The notes: generated from the letters alone by a model not told the origin. Shown: positions 25,753-35,541, numbered from the stretch's first letter. The stretch: DNA of 64,000 nucleotides from Hyphomonas sp. L-53-1-40 (GCF_000682775.1 NZ_AWFI01000015.1:248001-312000); one strand, 5' to 3'. Numbers and translations are program-made.

Positions 25753-26277
25753 GTGTCACGTTTTGATAATCTGATCGAGACTGTGGAGGCCTATCAGGCC
25801 CTCGCTGCCGAGAATTACGACCGAATCCGCACACTGGCGGAAGAAATTCGCAGTGGGTTTTGCGACTTCCTTGGCTCAACCGATGGTGTTTGTGTCCACC
25901 TCGTTCCGCCGGCAGGGGCCTATAAACCAAAGGCCCATGGGGATGCAGCCTTTTCGATCCCGCCACGGGGGTTCCGGCTCCTGGGGCCAATATCCTTCGG
26001 ACTTGCCGTGCGTGTCACGCGCGATACGGACTGGCTGAGGCTAGTGATGCAGTGCCGCAAGATCGGCGACAAATTCAAAATTCAGATTGAGGACGGTTCG
26101 GTATACGAATTCAGCCTGCCGCTGAAAGATGCTGACCCTGAACCATTCTATGAATATCTTTACCAGCATATCCTGCTCTGGTTCTCCGACCATATCGAAC
26201 GCTACAAAGAAGGCGATTATGGTACCCGCGAGATCGGATTTGACTTTGCTGATGACATAAACGCGGCTCAAGCCTAG
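25753..26277 (+). CDS. Hypothetical protein
   Basis: A 174-residue soluble protein with a GTG start preceded by a GAAGGGGG ribosome site. It has an N-terminal helix (NLIETVEAYQALAAENYDRI), a central region with AFSIPPRGFRLLGPISFGLAVRV, and an acidic C-terminus (YLYQHILLWFSDHIERYKEGDY). I recognise no family. Regular codon use and a consistent amphipathic pattern make it likely to be real. It lies between a nuclease gene and an antiporter gene, all on the same strand. Confidence 0.55.
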   Translation: MSRFDNLIETVEAYQALAAENYDRIRTLAEEIRSGFCDFLGSTDGVCVHLVPPAGAYKPKAHGDAAFSIPPRGFRLLGPISFGLAVRVTRDTDWLRLVMQCRKIGDKFKIQIEDGSVYEFSLPLKDADPEPFYEYLYQHILLWFSDHIERYKEGDYGTREIGFDFADDINAAQA

Positions 26278-26324
26278 TTTTCTGATCGCCCGACGGGCAG
26301 AATGCACCACGAAACGGGGCTTTT

Positions 26325-28241
26325 ATGGACCAATTCAACTTTGCACTGGCATCCGCCGGATCCAGCGAGCTGATCTTCGCCTGCGCCCTGATCGGGGCGC
26401 TGGGAATTGGTGCGCAATGGGTCGCTTGGCGTATACAGGCACCCGCCATTGTGCTGATGGCGTTGGCAGGTTTGGCGGTCGGTCCGCTGTGGACTGTGGT
26501 TTTCGGCGAGCCTCTGCTCAATCCTGAGAAGGTGTTCAACAGTGGCAGCAGCGAATTGTTGCGTCCCATCGTGTCGCTGGCCGTTGCCGTCATCCTGTTC
26601 GAGGGCGGACTCGTCCTGAAATTCGAGAACCTGCGTGATGCCGGTGCAGCCGTTCGGCGCATGGTATTCCTTGGTGGCCCGCTGGCGTGGGCGCTGGGTA
26701 CTTTCGCAGCCCATTATGCCGCGGGTCTCGATTGGGGCAGTTCGGTTGTGTTTGCGGGCGTGCTGGTGGTTACCGGGCCTACTGTGATTATGCCATTGTT
26801 GCGTCAGTCCAAACTCGGCGGGCGAACCGGCCAGTTCCTGAAATGGGAAGGCATCGTCAACGATCCGGTTGGCGCCCTGTTTGCCGTGGCTGCATTCGAA
26901 ATCATTCGCGTGGCCGCCACCGGGGAGTCCATTCTCGGTAAGGGCGCCATGATCATTGTGGCTGCTGCACTGGGTGTCGGGCTGGGCTTCGCCTTCGGCT
27001 GGGCCATCGTGCGCGCCTTCCGTCAGGGATGGACTCCGGAATACCTCAAGGCGCCGATCATCTTCGCGTCCATCATTCTCTGTTATGCGCTGGCAGAAAT
27101 GATCGAAAAGGAAATCGGCCTCGTTGCTGTCACGGCCTATGGCATGACGCTGGCCAATTCGCGCCTTGCCGGGCTCGCGGAACTCCGAAAATTCAAGGAG
27201 GATATCGCCGTCTTGCTGGTTTCAGGCGTATTTGTCATCCTGACGGCGAACCTTACGCCAGATGTCATTCGGCGCGCACTGACCTGGAATACGCTCGCCT
27301 TCCTGCTGGCGATGCTGTTTATCGTGCGGCCGCTTTCAGTGTGGATCGCCACATTCGGTACGTTGAAACGCAATGAAGCAATCCTGCTTGGCTGGATTGC
27401 GCCCCGCGGGATCGTGGCGGTTGCCGTTTCCAGCCTTTTTGCAACCCTGCTGGAGGATCTCGGGCGGCGCGGAGATTCCCGGTTCTATTTCTCTGGTGCA
27501 GAACAGATCACCCCGCTCGCCTTTGCCATGGTGTTCGTGACCGTAGTCCTCCACGGCTTTACGATCGGGCCAATGGCCCGGCGATTGGGACTCGCCCGCA
27601 AGGAGCGACCCGGCGTCTTGCTGGTAGGTGTGAACCCATGGAGTATCGATCTGGCCAAAGTGCTGAAGGATGTCGGCATCGAACCGATCCTTGCAGACAA
27701 TAACTGGAGGCGCTTGCGACCTGCACGCGAGGCCGGGCTCAACACCTTCTTCGGCGAAGTCCTGTCAGAGGAAGCGGAGGTTCGGCTGGATCATGCCGCC
27801 TTTGACCAGGTCGTTGGCTTGTCTGCCAATGAGCCGTACAACGCGCTCGTTTCCGGACATTTTGCCCCCGAACTCGGCCGCCACAAGGTCTATCAATTGT
27901 CGGCACAGGACACCGAGGAAGAAGATCCCCGGGCCATCGGAATGGGTACCCGCGGGCGAACGCTGATCCGTCGGGGCAGGGGCTATGACAGCCTGATCCG
28001 CGACCACTATCGCGGTTGGACCTTTGGCAAGACGAAGCTGACGGACGAATACGACCTTGAAGACTATCGCAAGGATCGACCGAAAGTGGACCTGATCGCT
28101 GAAATTCGTGCCGACGGCACGCTGATCTTCCTCGGGCCAAATCGTGAGGCCAAGGGGGGCGAAGGGGTTACATTGATCAGCTTTGGTCCGGCCCGCGATG
28201 TTGAAGTCGCAACTGAACCTGAAGAGGTTGCTGCCAGCTAG
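26325..28241 (+). CDS. CPA1-type cation:proton antiporter with C-terminal Rossmann domain
   Basis: A 638-residue inner-membrane exchanger. About 12-13 helices (residues 15-420) form the Na_H_Exchanger domain, with ILFEGGLVLKFENLRD, TGPTVIMPLLR and the ion-binding VNDPVGALFAV (the paired Asn-Asp of NhaP-like members). A cytosolic TrkA_N-like Rossmann domain follows at about 430-530 (GVLLVGVNPWSIDLAKVLKD), then an acidic tail with DEYDLEDYRKDRPKVDLIAE. This build fits an Na+/H+ or K+/H+ antiporter gated by a nucleotide-binding domain. It ends 6 bases from the convergent YgjP gene. Confidence 0.88.
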   Translation: MDQFNFALASAGSSELIFACALIGALGIGAQWVAWRIQAPAIVLMALAGLAVGPLWTVVFGEPLLNPEKVFNSGSSELLRPIVSLAVAVILFEGGLVLKFENLRDAGAAVRRMVFLGGPLAWALGTFAAHYAAGLDWGSSVVFAGVLVVTGPTVIMPLLRQSKLGGRTGQFLKWEGIVNDPVGALFAVAAFEIIRVAATGESILGKGAMIIVAAALGVGLGFAFGWAIVRAFRQGWTPEYLKAPIIFASIILCYALAEMIEKEIGLVAVTAYGMTLANSRLAGLAELRKFKEDIAVLLVSGVFVILTANLTPDVIRRALTWNTLAFLLAMLFIVRPLSVWIATFGTLKRNEAILLGWIAPRGIVAVAVSSLFATLLEDLGRRGDSRFYFSGAEQITPLAFAMVFVTVVLHGFTIGPMARRLGLARKERPGVLLVGVNPWSIDLAKVLKDVGIEPILADNNWRRLRPAREAGLNTFFGEVLSEEAEVRLDHAAFDQVVGLSANEPYNALVSGHFAPELGRHKVYQLSAQDTEEEDPRAIGMGTRGRTLIRRGRGYDSLIRDHYRGWTFGKTKLTDEYDLEDYRKDRPKVDLIAEIRADGTLIFLGPNREAKGGEGVTLISFGPARDVEVATEPEEVAAS

Positions 28242-28247
28242 GCCGGA

Positions 28248-28967
28248 TTATTCGCCGGCTGCCTGAAGGCCAGCGCCATGCTCCCGCAGCCATGAGCGCT
28301 GTCGCTTCCAGTCGCTGCAACAGGCTGCAACATGCGCCCAGAACCGCGGGGAGTGGTTCATTTCCAGCAAATGTGCGCATTCATGGGCCGCTACGTAGTC
28401 GAGCACTTCAGAGGGCGCCATGATCAGGCGCCACGAGAAAGACAATTTGCCATCGGCCGTGCACGAGCCCCAACGCGAGCGAGTGTCTTTCACCGAGATG
28501 CCATTGTAGGAGACGCCCAGCGTCGCGGCATGACGGTTTACGGCGCGGGTGATATCTGCACGCGCCTGTTTCTTCAGGTAGCGGGTGACTCGCAAATGCA
28601 GTGTTTCCGGGTCACCCGGCGCGCAAAGTGTGTTCGGTTGACCGACGATCATGCGGGCCACGCGGCCAGAGCCTTCTGCGGTCAGTCGGCAGGGGGCACC
28701 CCGATACGAAATCAGGTTGTTTTCCTCAAAACGAACGACTTCTGGAAGGTGACGGAGTCGCGTTGAAATCCAGTCGATACGTTCGGCTGCGAAGGCGGCG
28801 GCGTCCTTGATCTGCCGCCGCGATGGCGCGATCGCGACCGCTTCCCGGCGGCGTTCATCCAATCTCAAAATCAACCGGCGTGCCTTCGAATTCACTTCAA
28901 GGCGAACACGAATTTCGTCCCCGTCGGGGCCATTGAATGTCACGGTCTGGCCATTGTTGTATGCCAT
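28248..28967 (-). CDS. YgjP-like metallopeptidase-domain protein (DUF45/M48)
   Basis: A 239-residue protein of the YgjP/DUF45 family. The zinc motif HECAHLLEMNHSPRFW (HExxH variant with Cys at the third position, plus a downstream His) lies near residue 190, after the typical TRSRWGSCTADGKLSFSWRLIMAP segment. The N-terminal half is a beta-rich domain with RRLILRLDERRREAVAIAPS. Family members are predicted zinc peptidases linked to SprT; no substrate is established. No signal peptide. Divergent from the acidic lipoprotein gene. Confidence 0.85.
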   Translation of the reverse strand: MAYNNGQTVTFNGPDGDEIRVRLEVNSKARRLILRLDERRREAVAIAPSRRQIKDAAAFAAERIDWISTRLRHLPEVVRFEENNLISYRGAPCRLTAEGSGRVARMIVGQPNTLCAPGDPETLHLRVTRYLKKQARADITRAVNRHAATLGVSYNGISVKDTRSRWGSCTADGKLSFSWRLIMAPSEVLDYVAAHECAHLLEMNHSPRFWAHVAACCSDWKRQRSWLREHGAGLQAAGE

Positions 28968-29035
28968 GTTAATAATCTCACTCTAGGTGACGGGCGCAAA
29001 TGAAACGCTGGCATCAATCATTAAAGGGACCAAAC

Positions 29036-30667
29036 ATGAAATATCTGCTCACAGGCGTTGCCGCCATCGCCATGCTTACGGCTTGCGGAGACAAAGACAA
29101 GCCGGTTGATGGCGCTGGCTCTGAATACGCCACAGATGCCGCAAAGGACGTCAAGGCCCGCAAAGGTGATCCAGCAACCGCGCCACAGGCGCTTGCGGCT
29201 TTTGCTTTGGATGAAGCCGACGACAGCCGCATTTCCTTCGGCAGCAGCACGCTGAACGGGGACAAGGCCGTATTCACTGACGTGACGCTTCTGGCAGGCG
29301 ACGATGACGGGTCCGACGACGATGAAGACGGCACGCACCTGGATGGTGCTGATGTAAAAGCGAAAAAGCTGGAATTCGACGGTCTTGCCATGATTGACGG
29401 CAAAGCGAGCTTCTCGCGCATGGTCATGTCCGACATTTCGCTGGTTCCGACTGATCCCGAAGAAGCAGAAGATGGCAGCGCGTCCATTGGCTCCATCGAA
29501 CTGGTCAATCCTTCACCTGCGCTGGCAGCATGGGTCGCGAGCGTGTTTGCGGACGCAGAACCTGCTGACATGCCTACAGGGGAGGCGCTCTCTTTCGATC
29601 TGTGGACCATGAACGACATGAACATGCAGATCGATGAAGACGATGGCGAAAGTGGTACCTTCCTCGTGGACACGATTTCGGTCTCTGGGATGAAGAATCA
29701 GAAGGCTGCTCAGATGATGCTGAAGGGCCTGAAGTTCGACATGTTCGATCCTGAAGACGACATGACCGTCAAGGCCAATCTCAGCAATGTGGATATTCGC
29801 GGGTTTGACTGGTCGGTGTTTGCACCAGCTGAGGGCGACTCTCTGGAAGACAGCTTTGAGTCTGGCTTCATGGCCGGCATGAACCCGAAAGATCCGGCCA
29901 ATCCCGGTTACAAGTCGATCAATCTGAAAAATCTGAACTTCGATGTTTCAGGCGTCAATTTCGACATGCCTTCGCTTGTATCCAATGTCAGCCATGACAA
30001 GCAGGGCCGTGCCGTAAAAGTGATCACTGAGCCTGTCAAAATGGTTCTGAACGCTGGTGATGGTGAACTTGGCCAGCAGTTGGGCACCCAGCTTGCGACG
30101 CTCGGATACGAAAAGCTTGAGCTGACCATGGCCAGTGAACAGGCTTACGATCCTGATGCAGACGTGGTGACGCTGGAAAAAGGCAAGAATTACTGGGAGC
30201 TGAAAGATGGCTTCCGCCTGAATTTCGGCGCGAAGTATGAAGGTGCCAGCGCGATGGCGGCGGCTCAGGCTGAACAGGATATGGACTCTGCAGATCCATC
30301 GGCAATGCTCGGCGAAGTCATGGAGAAGCTTACGCTGCACTCCATCGACCTGTCCTTGGATGATGATGGCATCGTAGACCGTGCGTTCAATGCCTACGCT
30401 GCGCAGAGCGGTGAAGACCCGCAGCAGCTGCGCAACCAAACGGCTGGTCTGCTGGCCATGGCCCCTATGATGGCGTCAGGATCGGGGATCGACATGGAGT
30501 TGGCAACTGAGGCTTCCACGGCCCTGTCCAGCTTCATCACGGATCCGAAGACGCTGACCATTTCGTTGAACCCTGCTACACCGATCAAGATGTCGACATT
30601 TGCAGAGATGGAAGACCCGTCTACGCTGACCAAGTCGTCGCTCGGCTTCTCGGCTAGCAACGAATAG
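29036..30667 (+). CDS. Large acidic lipoprotein, unknown function
   Basis: A 543-residue precursor with a clear lipoprotein signal (MKYLLTGVAAIAMLTACGDK, Cys17). It is very acidic, with an Asp/Glu run at about residue 90 (LLAGDDDGSDDDEDGTHLDG) and many short repeated beta-strand-like phrases such as ADVKAKKLEFDGLAMIDGKA and NLKNLNFDVSGVNFDMPS. These suggest a long beta-rich AsmA-like or lipid-binding-like fold, but I recognise no family. An AAAGGGA site precedes the ATG and a strong terminator follows, so it is monocistronic. The acidic cluster might bind calcium or other cations (inference). Confidence 0.7.
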   Translation: MKYLLTGVAAIAMLTACGDKDKPVDGAGSEYATDAAKDVKARKGDPATAPQALAAFALDEADDSRISFGSSTLNGDKAVFTDVTLLAGDDDGSDDDEDGTHLDGADVKAKKLEFDGLAMIDGKASFSRMVMSDISLVPTDPEEAEDGSASIGSIELVNPSPALAAWVASVFADAEPADMPTGEALSFDLWTMNDMNMQIDEDDGESGTFLVDTISVSGMKNQKAAQMMLKGLKFDMFDPEDDMTVKANLSNVDIRGFDWSVFAPAEGDSLEDSFESGFMAGMNPKDPANPGYKSINLKNLNFDVSGVNFDMPSLVSNVSHDKQGRAVKVITEPVKMVLNAGDGELGQQLGTQLATLGYEKLELTMASEQAYDPDADVVTLEKGKNYWELKDGFRLNFGAKYEGASAMAAAQAEQDMDSADPSAMLGEVMEKLTLHSIDLSLDDDGIVDRAFNAYAAQSGEDPQQLRNQTAGLLAMAPMMASGSGIDMELATEASTALSSFITDPKTLTISLNPATPIKMSTFAEMEDPSTLTKSSLGFSASNE

Positions 30668-30687
30668 GATCTTCTGGAATCCGTTCT

Positions 30688-30720
30688 AAGCGCGCGCGTG
30701 CCGACTGGGCGCGCGCGCTT
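30688..30720 (+). terminator. Rho-independent terminator of the acidic lipoprotein gene
   Basis: An 11-bp GC-rich stem (AAGCGCGCGCG pairing with CGCGCGCGCTT) with an 11-base loop, followed by TTCTTTG. It lies 20 bases past the lipoprotein stop and 37 bases before the next ATG. Confidence 0.85.
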
Positions 30721-30756
30721 TTCTTTGTTCTCAGGCCGGGGCATAGACTTTCCGCC

Positions 30757-31578
30757 ATGAAAATTGCCTTTTTTGGAGATGTGGTCGGAAAGCCCGGCCG
30801 GCAGGCTGTCCTGGATCATTTGCCGGGCCTGAAGGCGCGCATGCGCCTGGATTTTGCTGTGGTAAACGCCGAGAATTCGGCGGGAGGCTTCGGCCTGACG
30901 AGCGTCATCGCGGAGGAATTCTTTGCCGCAGGTGCTGATTGCCTGACTCTCGGTGATCATGCTTGGGATCAACGCGAGGCTTTGACCTATATCGAACGCG
31001 AACCCCGTTTGTTGCGCCCCATAAATTACCCATCGGCTGCCGGCGCACCTGGCAAGGGAGCCAATCTGTTCAGCTTGCCGGATGGGCGTCGTGTTGGGGT
31101 CGTCCAGGTGCAGGGGAATGTGTTTATGCGGCAAACGCTGCCGTGTCCCTTTGCGGCCGTGGATGCGGCATTGGATTCCATGCCGCTGGGCGCTGTGGCG
31201 GATGCCATCATTGTGGACATGCATTGCGAAGCGACCAGTGAAAAAATGGCTATGGGCCATCACTGCGATGGGCGGGCAAGTCTCGTGGTTGGAAGTCACA
31301 CCCATGTCCCCACGGCCGACACGATGATTCTTGAGGGCGGCACAGCCTATCAGACGGACGCCGGAATGTGCGGGGACTATGACAGCGTCATCGGCATGCA
31401 GAAGCAGATTTCCCTGTATCGGTTCCAGACCCAATTGCCTGGAGAGCGTTACCAGCCCGCTTTGGGGGAGGGGACGCTGTGCGGAACCTATATAGAGACC
31501 GATGACGCAACAGGACTGGCGACAAGGATTGAAGCCATTCGCATCGGCGGTCGTTTGAGCGATTCTATTCCGGCCTGA
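30757..31578 (+). CDS. YmdB-family metallophosphoesterase
   Basis: A 273-residue cytosolic phosphoesterase of the YmdB/TIGR00282 family. Metal motifs are FFGDVVGKPGR at the N-terminus, NAENSAGGFGLT, GDHAWDQREAL, VDMHCEATSEKMAMGHHCDG and GSHTHVPTAD, which together form the dinuclear metal site. Bacillus YmdB hydrolyses 2',3' cyclic nucleotides including cAMP and affects biofilm and motility decisions. The second motif has Asp-His where many members have Asn-His. It is followed after 33 bases by the heme oxygenase gene. Confidence 0.9.
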   Translation: MKIAFFGDVVGKPGRQAVLDHLPGLKARMRLDFAVVNAENSAGGFGLTSVIAEEFFAAGADCLTLGDHAWDQREALTYIEREPRLLRPINYPSAAGAPGKGANLFSLPDGRRVGVVQVQGNVFMRQTLPCPFAAVDAALDSMPLGAVADAIIVDMHCEATSEKMAMGHHCDGRASLVVGSHTHVPTADTMILEGGTAYQTDAGMCGDYDSVIGMQKQISLYRFQTQLPGERYQPALGEGTLCGTYIETDDATGLATRIEAIRIGGRLSDSIPA

Positions 31579-31611
31579 GCGCTGCCTGAACGCACCGAGA
31601 GATTTTCATAA

Positions 31612-32190
31612 ATGGATATTGTGGACACGATCAGGCAGGATTTACGCGTCAAAACGGCCGATAATCATGGGCGCGTGGACGAGTTGATCAGCCGCCATGA
31701 CCTCACTCGACCGGAAGGGCTTGCCGCCTTTCTGGCGATCAATCATCTCGCCTATACATCCATTTCGCGTCATTTGCGGCCGCATAGCGGGTTCACATTG
31801 CCGCGCTTGTCCCTTGATGAAATAGAGGCCGACCTTGCCTCACTCGGCGCCGGACTACCGACCTGGCATGCGGAGCCCGACATGGAAACGGCGCATCCAA
31901 TTGGAATAATTTATGTTATCGCGGGTAGCCGCCTCGGTGGTACGGTGCTGCATGCACGATGGCAGCAGACCGATGATTCGAATGTCCGGCTTGCGGGTCG
32001 CTTTTTGAGCCAGATGACAGACCGGTCCTGCTGGACAGATTTTCTCTTACAGGTTTCAAACGCGCGAATTAGCCAATCAGAATTTATTGATATAGTAGAA
32101 TCTGCGAAATGCTGTTTCTCAATTTTTGAGGCGGCTTGCCATGATGTGACACGAAAGTTTGCCTATGATCCGCCACAGCCCCGAAACTGA
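31612..32190 (+). CDS. bphO: Biliverdin-producing heme oxygenase
   Basis: A 192-residue heme oxygenase. The proximal heme ligand is probably His19 in KTADNHGRVDEL. The helical pattern and the IGIIYVIAGSRLGGTVL segment (the flexible distal helix with its glycines) fit the BphO group. It opens heme to biliverdin, the chromophore of the phytochrome encoded next, whose reading frame overlaps this one by 26 bases. A GAGAG site precedes the ATG. The pairing of bphO and bphP in one operon is well established in bacteria. Confidence 0.88.
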   Translation: MDIVDTIRQDLRVKTADNHGRVDELISRHDLTRPEGLAAFLAINHLAYTSISRHLRPHSGFTLPRLSLDEIEADLASLGAGLPTWHAEPDMETAHPIGIIYVIAGSRLGGTVLHARWQQTDDSNVRLAGRFLSQMTDRSCWTDFLLQVSNARISQSEFIDIVESAKCCFSIFEAACHDVTRKFAYDPPQPRN

Positions 32191-34723
32191 CGGGCCCGCG
32201 AGCGATGTTGACCTGACGAATTGCGACCGTGAACCCATTCACGTCATCGGGCGTGTACAGTCCTTTGGTGGCCTGATCTCCATGTCGTCAGACTGGATCG
32301 TGAACCATGCTTCGGTAAACGTCAAAGAGTTCATCGGAGCCGCAGCGGAAGAGCTGATAGGCAAGCCCCTGAGAGACTGTTTCTCGGAACAGGCCTTGCT
32401 GTTGATTCGATCTCGCATGCCTATGTTGGCGTCGCCAGATGCTGTTGAGCGCGTATTCGGTGTGGCATTGACCGGGGATGAGCGCTTGTTCGACCTCTCC
32501 ATGCACCTGTCGGGGCGCTCGATCGTGATGGAGTTCGAGCCTCGGGACGATACGCGCGATACCAACTATGTGAACTATGTTCGTCCCATGGTGGAGCGTA
32601 TATCTCGCGCCGATTCTTCGCAACAATTGTGCGATGAGGCGGCGCGCCAGTTGCGCAACCTGATTGGGTTTGATCGGATCATGGTTTACCGCTTTGCAGA
32701 GGATGATTCCGGCGTTGTCGTATCTGAATCCGTCAAGCCGGGAATGGATAGTTTCAAGGGTTTACATTATCCGGCGTCTGACATTCCAAGGCAAGCGCGA
32801 GCACTCTACAAGCGTAACCTTCTGCGTATCATCGCGGATGTATCGGATTCGGGCGCGGAGATCATTCCTGCCATCAATCCTGAGGGCGTGCCGCTCGACT
32901 TGTCTATGAGTGGTTTGCGGTCCGTCTCGCCCATTCATCTGGAATATCTGGCAAATATGGGCGTTCAGGCATCGCTCTCCATTTCCATCCTGAAGCGGGG
33001 CAAGCTCTGGGGGCTTTTCGCCTGCCATCATGAGAGCCCGCGAGTGCTCGGCTATGAAGTTCGTACGGCAGCGGAACTGTTTGGGCAGCTTTTCTCATTT
33101 GTATTGGACCAGAAAGAATCTGACGAGGGCAGGGATGAGCAGGAGCGCGCCCAGTCCCTGCATGACCAACTCATGGCTCAGCTTGCCGAAGATGCGTCGA
33201 TATCTGACAATTTTGATACCATCATCAGCGGTATCGCCTCGGTCATTCCTTACGACGGAGCCGTGGGGTGGGTTAACGGAGAATTCGAATCGATCGGGCA
33301 TACGCCGAGCAAGGAGGAATTTCTTGGCTTGGTGAGTTTCCTGAATACGACGGCCGTCAGCCGGATTTATCACACGGACAGTGTTGTTAAAGCCTATCCC
33401 GCTGCTGCTGAGTTTGTGGATCGCGCTGCCGGTATGCTCGTATTGCCCGTGTCTCGGGCGCCGAGAGACTATATTGTGCTGTTCCGCAGGGAGCTTGCAA
33501 AATCTGTCACATGGGCCGGGAATCCGGATAAACCCGTTGTTTCTGGTCCGAATGGTGACCGTCTCACCCCGCGCAAGAGTTTCGAGGCATGGCAGCAGAT
33601 TGTGCGGAATACATCTGCTCCCTGGCAGCCCGCGGAAGCGCGCGCTGCTGAAGCCCTGCGCTTGACATTGCTCGAAGTCATTTTGCGTATGTCGGATGCA
33701 ACACTGCGCGAGCGAGCCAAAGCGCAGGAGCATCAGGAGCTGCTGATTGCGGAACTCAACCACCGTGTCCGGAACATCTTGAGTCTGATTGGTGGACTTG
33801 TCGAACAAAGCGGGTCGGAGGCGCGCTCCATCTCAGAGTTCACACATGTTGTGGGCGGTCGAATCCATGCGCTTAGTCGTGCACATGACTTGATCACGCG
33901 CCAGCAATGGGAGCCTGCTTCTGCAAGAGAGCTGATACGCATTGAGGTGGAAGCCTATCTCGGGGCAAACGCCGAGAAGGTGAAGATCGAGGGCCCGGAC
34001 GTCCACTTGCGACCAAAAGCCTTCACGGCTGTGTCGCTGGTGGTGCATGAGCTTCTGACGAACTCAGCCAAGTACGGGGCGCTTAGCGCGACAAATGGCG
34101 TTGTCCATATTGGCTTCGCGCGGCTCTCGGACGGGGCCTTGTCGATGTCGTGGTTGGAAACCGGTGGCCCACCCATCCAGTCACCGCCCGTACGCCGGGG
34201 CTTTGGGTCAACCATCATTGAGCGATCGATTCCGTATGAGTTGGGCGGTCGAGCCGAGATGAGGTTTGAAGTCACAGGTGTCTCAGCGGATTTCGAAGTT
34301 CCCTCGGCGCACGTCGATGGATTTGCCGATGCCCTGCATTCAGAGCCTGCGAACAAGACTGATGAACGGAAGCGGGCCGGCCTGTCTGGGCATGCGCTGG
34401 TGCTGGAAGACAATTTGATTATCGCAATGGATGCGGAGGACATGCTTCGGTCGCTAGGCGCTACGGAAGTATTCGTGGCGTCAAACGTAAAAGAAGCGCT
34501 CGATTTCATAGAGAGCGAGACCCTTCAGTTTGCCTTGTTGGATGTCAATCTGGGATCAGAGACCAGTGAAGCGGTCGCCGAACAACTGCACGCGCAAGGC
34601 ATCTCCTTTGCGTTTGCGACGGGTTATGGAGACTCCATCGATTTGGCGAAGCGTTACTCATCCGCGCCAGTTGTCAAGAAGCCGTACGATATCGACTCGA
34701 TCAAAGCAGCTTTGCCAAATTGA
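32165..34723 (+). CDS. bphP: Bacteriophytochrome HWE histidine kinase with C-terminal receiver
   Basis: An 852-residue red/far-red light sensor. PAS domain about residues 18-125, with biliverdin-binding Cys20 in TNCDREPIH. GAF about 140-305, with the chromophore motif PASDIP. PHY about 320-500. HWE/HisKA_2 kinase about 520-720, with phospho-acceptor His533 in ELNHRVRN, an N-box VVHELLTNSAKYG and a GFGSTII glycine box. A receiver domain occupies about 740-850 with Asp793 in LLDVNLG and the lysine in VVKKPYD. The fused receiver makes it a hybrid kinase, and no separate response regulator gene lies beside it. The start ATG 32165 lies inside the bphO 3' end. Confidence 0.93.
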   Translation: MIRHSPETDGPASDVDLTNCDREPIHVIGRVQSFGGLISMSSDWIVNHASVNVKEFIGAAAEELIGKPLRDCFSEQALLLIRSRMPMLASPDAVERVFGVALTGDERLFDLSMHLSGRSIVMEFEPRDDTRDTNYVNYVRPMVERISRADSSQQLCDEAARQLRNLIGFDRIMVYRFAEDDSGVVVSESVKPGMDSFKGLHYPASDIPRQARALYKRNLLRIIADVSDSGAEIIPAINPEGVPLDLSMSGLRSVSPIHLEYLANMGVQASLSISILKRGKLWGLFACHHESPRVLGYEVRTAAELFGQLFSFVLDQKESDEGRDEQERAQSLHDQLMAQLAEDASISDNFDTIISGIASVIPYDGAVGWVNGEFESIGHTPSKEEFLGLVSFLNTTAVSRIYHTDSVVKAYPAAAEFVDRAAGMLVLPVSRAPRDYIVLFRRELAKSVTWAGNPDKPVVSGPNGDRLTPRKSFEAWQQIVRNTSAPWQPAEARAAEALRLTLLEVILRMSDATLRERAKAQEHQELLIAELNHRVRNILSLIGGLVEQSGSEARSISEFTHVVGGRIHALSRAHDLITRQQWEPASARELIRIEVEAYLGANAEKVKIEGPDVHLRPKAFTAVSLVVHELLTNSAKYGALSATNGVVHIGFARLSDGALSMSWLETGGPPIQSPPVRRGFGSTIIERSIPYELGGRAEMRFEVTGVSADFEVPSAHVDGFADALHSEPANKTDERKRAGLSGHALVLEDNLIIAMDAEDMLRSLGATEVFVASNVKEALDFIESETLQFALLDVNLGSETSEAVAEQLHAQGISFAFATGYGDSIDLAKRYSSAPVVKKPYDIDSIKAALPN

Positions 34724-34776
34724 ATTCACTTCCAGTTCCTTCCGCGCACTGATGGCACGGAAGGTCAGGAGGAAAT

Positions 34777-35415
34777 TTATTTTTCCGGCTGAGGTGTGTA
34801 GCGCAAATAAGGCTTCACAGCCTTGTAGCCTTTCGGAAAGAGCCTGGCGATTTCGTCCGGGTCGGTCAGAGAAGGCACGATGATCACATCATCGCCGTCG
34901 TTCCAGTTTACCGGCGTCGCCACTTTGTGGCCGTCAGTAAGTTGAAGGCTATCAATCAGGCGGAGGATCTCATCAAAGTTCCGACCGGCGCTTGGGGGAT
35001 AGATGATGGAAGCGCGAATTTTCTTGTTGGGGTCGACGACATAAACTGCCCGAACCGTGACTTTGGCGTCCGCATTTGGGTGGATCATGTTGTACAGCGT
35101 TGCCACGCTGCGATCAGGATCGGCAATGATCGGAAATTGAACACTGGTATTCTGGGTTTCCTCGATATCAGCGATCCACTTCTTGTGGTCTTCGAGGCTG
35201 TCGACTGAAATGACGAGGGCTTTTGCGCCACGCTTGGCGAATTCATCCTTCAGTTTCGCTGTATAGCCAAGTTCGGTGGTGCAAACCGGTGTGAAATCGG
35301 CCGGGTGGGAGAAGAACACGACCCAGTCATCGCCAGCCCATTCGTGGAAGCGAATGCGGCCTTCTGTTGTCTCGGCTTCAAAATCTGGGGCGACGTCGCC
35401 AATCAGAAGGCTCAT
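34777..35415 (-). CDS. 1-Cys peroxiredoxin (Prx6 type)
   Basis: A 212-residue thiol peroxidase. The peroxidatic cysteine is in HPADFTPVCTTELG near residue 47. The C-terminal Prx6 domain carries VATPVNWNDGDDVIIVPS, and no resolving cysteine is evident, which marks the 1-Cys class. It reduces H2O2 and lipid peroxides in the cytosol. The ATG at 35415 has a GGAG site; a TTG-type start further up is rejected. It converges on the phytochrome kinase gene and is divergent from the SixA-like gene. Confidence 0.92.
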   Translation of the reverse strand: MSLLIGDVAPDFEAETTEGRIRFHEWAGDDWVVFFSHPADFTPVCTTELGYTAKLKDEFAKRGAKALVISVDSLEDHKKWIADIEETQNTSVQFPIIADPDRSVATLYNMIHPNADAKVTVRAVYVVDPNKKIRASIIYPPSAGRNFDEILRLIDSLQLTDGHKVATPVNWNDGDDVIIVPSLTDPDEIARLFPKGYKAVKPYLRYTPQPEK

Positions 35416-35541
35416 ATTACCATACTCCTGTCTCTTGATTTCTGACCAGAAAATGGTGCCTAAGAAGAAGCAATCCAATGCGCGGCACCTGAAGCTGTCG
35501 ATAAGTTTTTCTAATGCCCGATTCGGGAAGAAGGAATTGGA

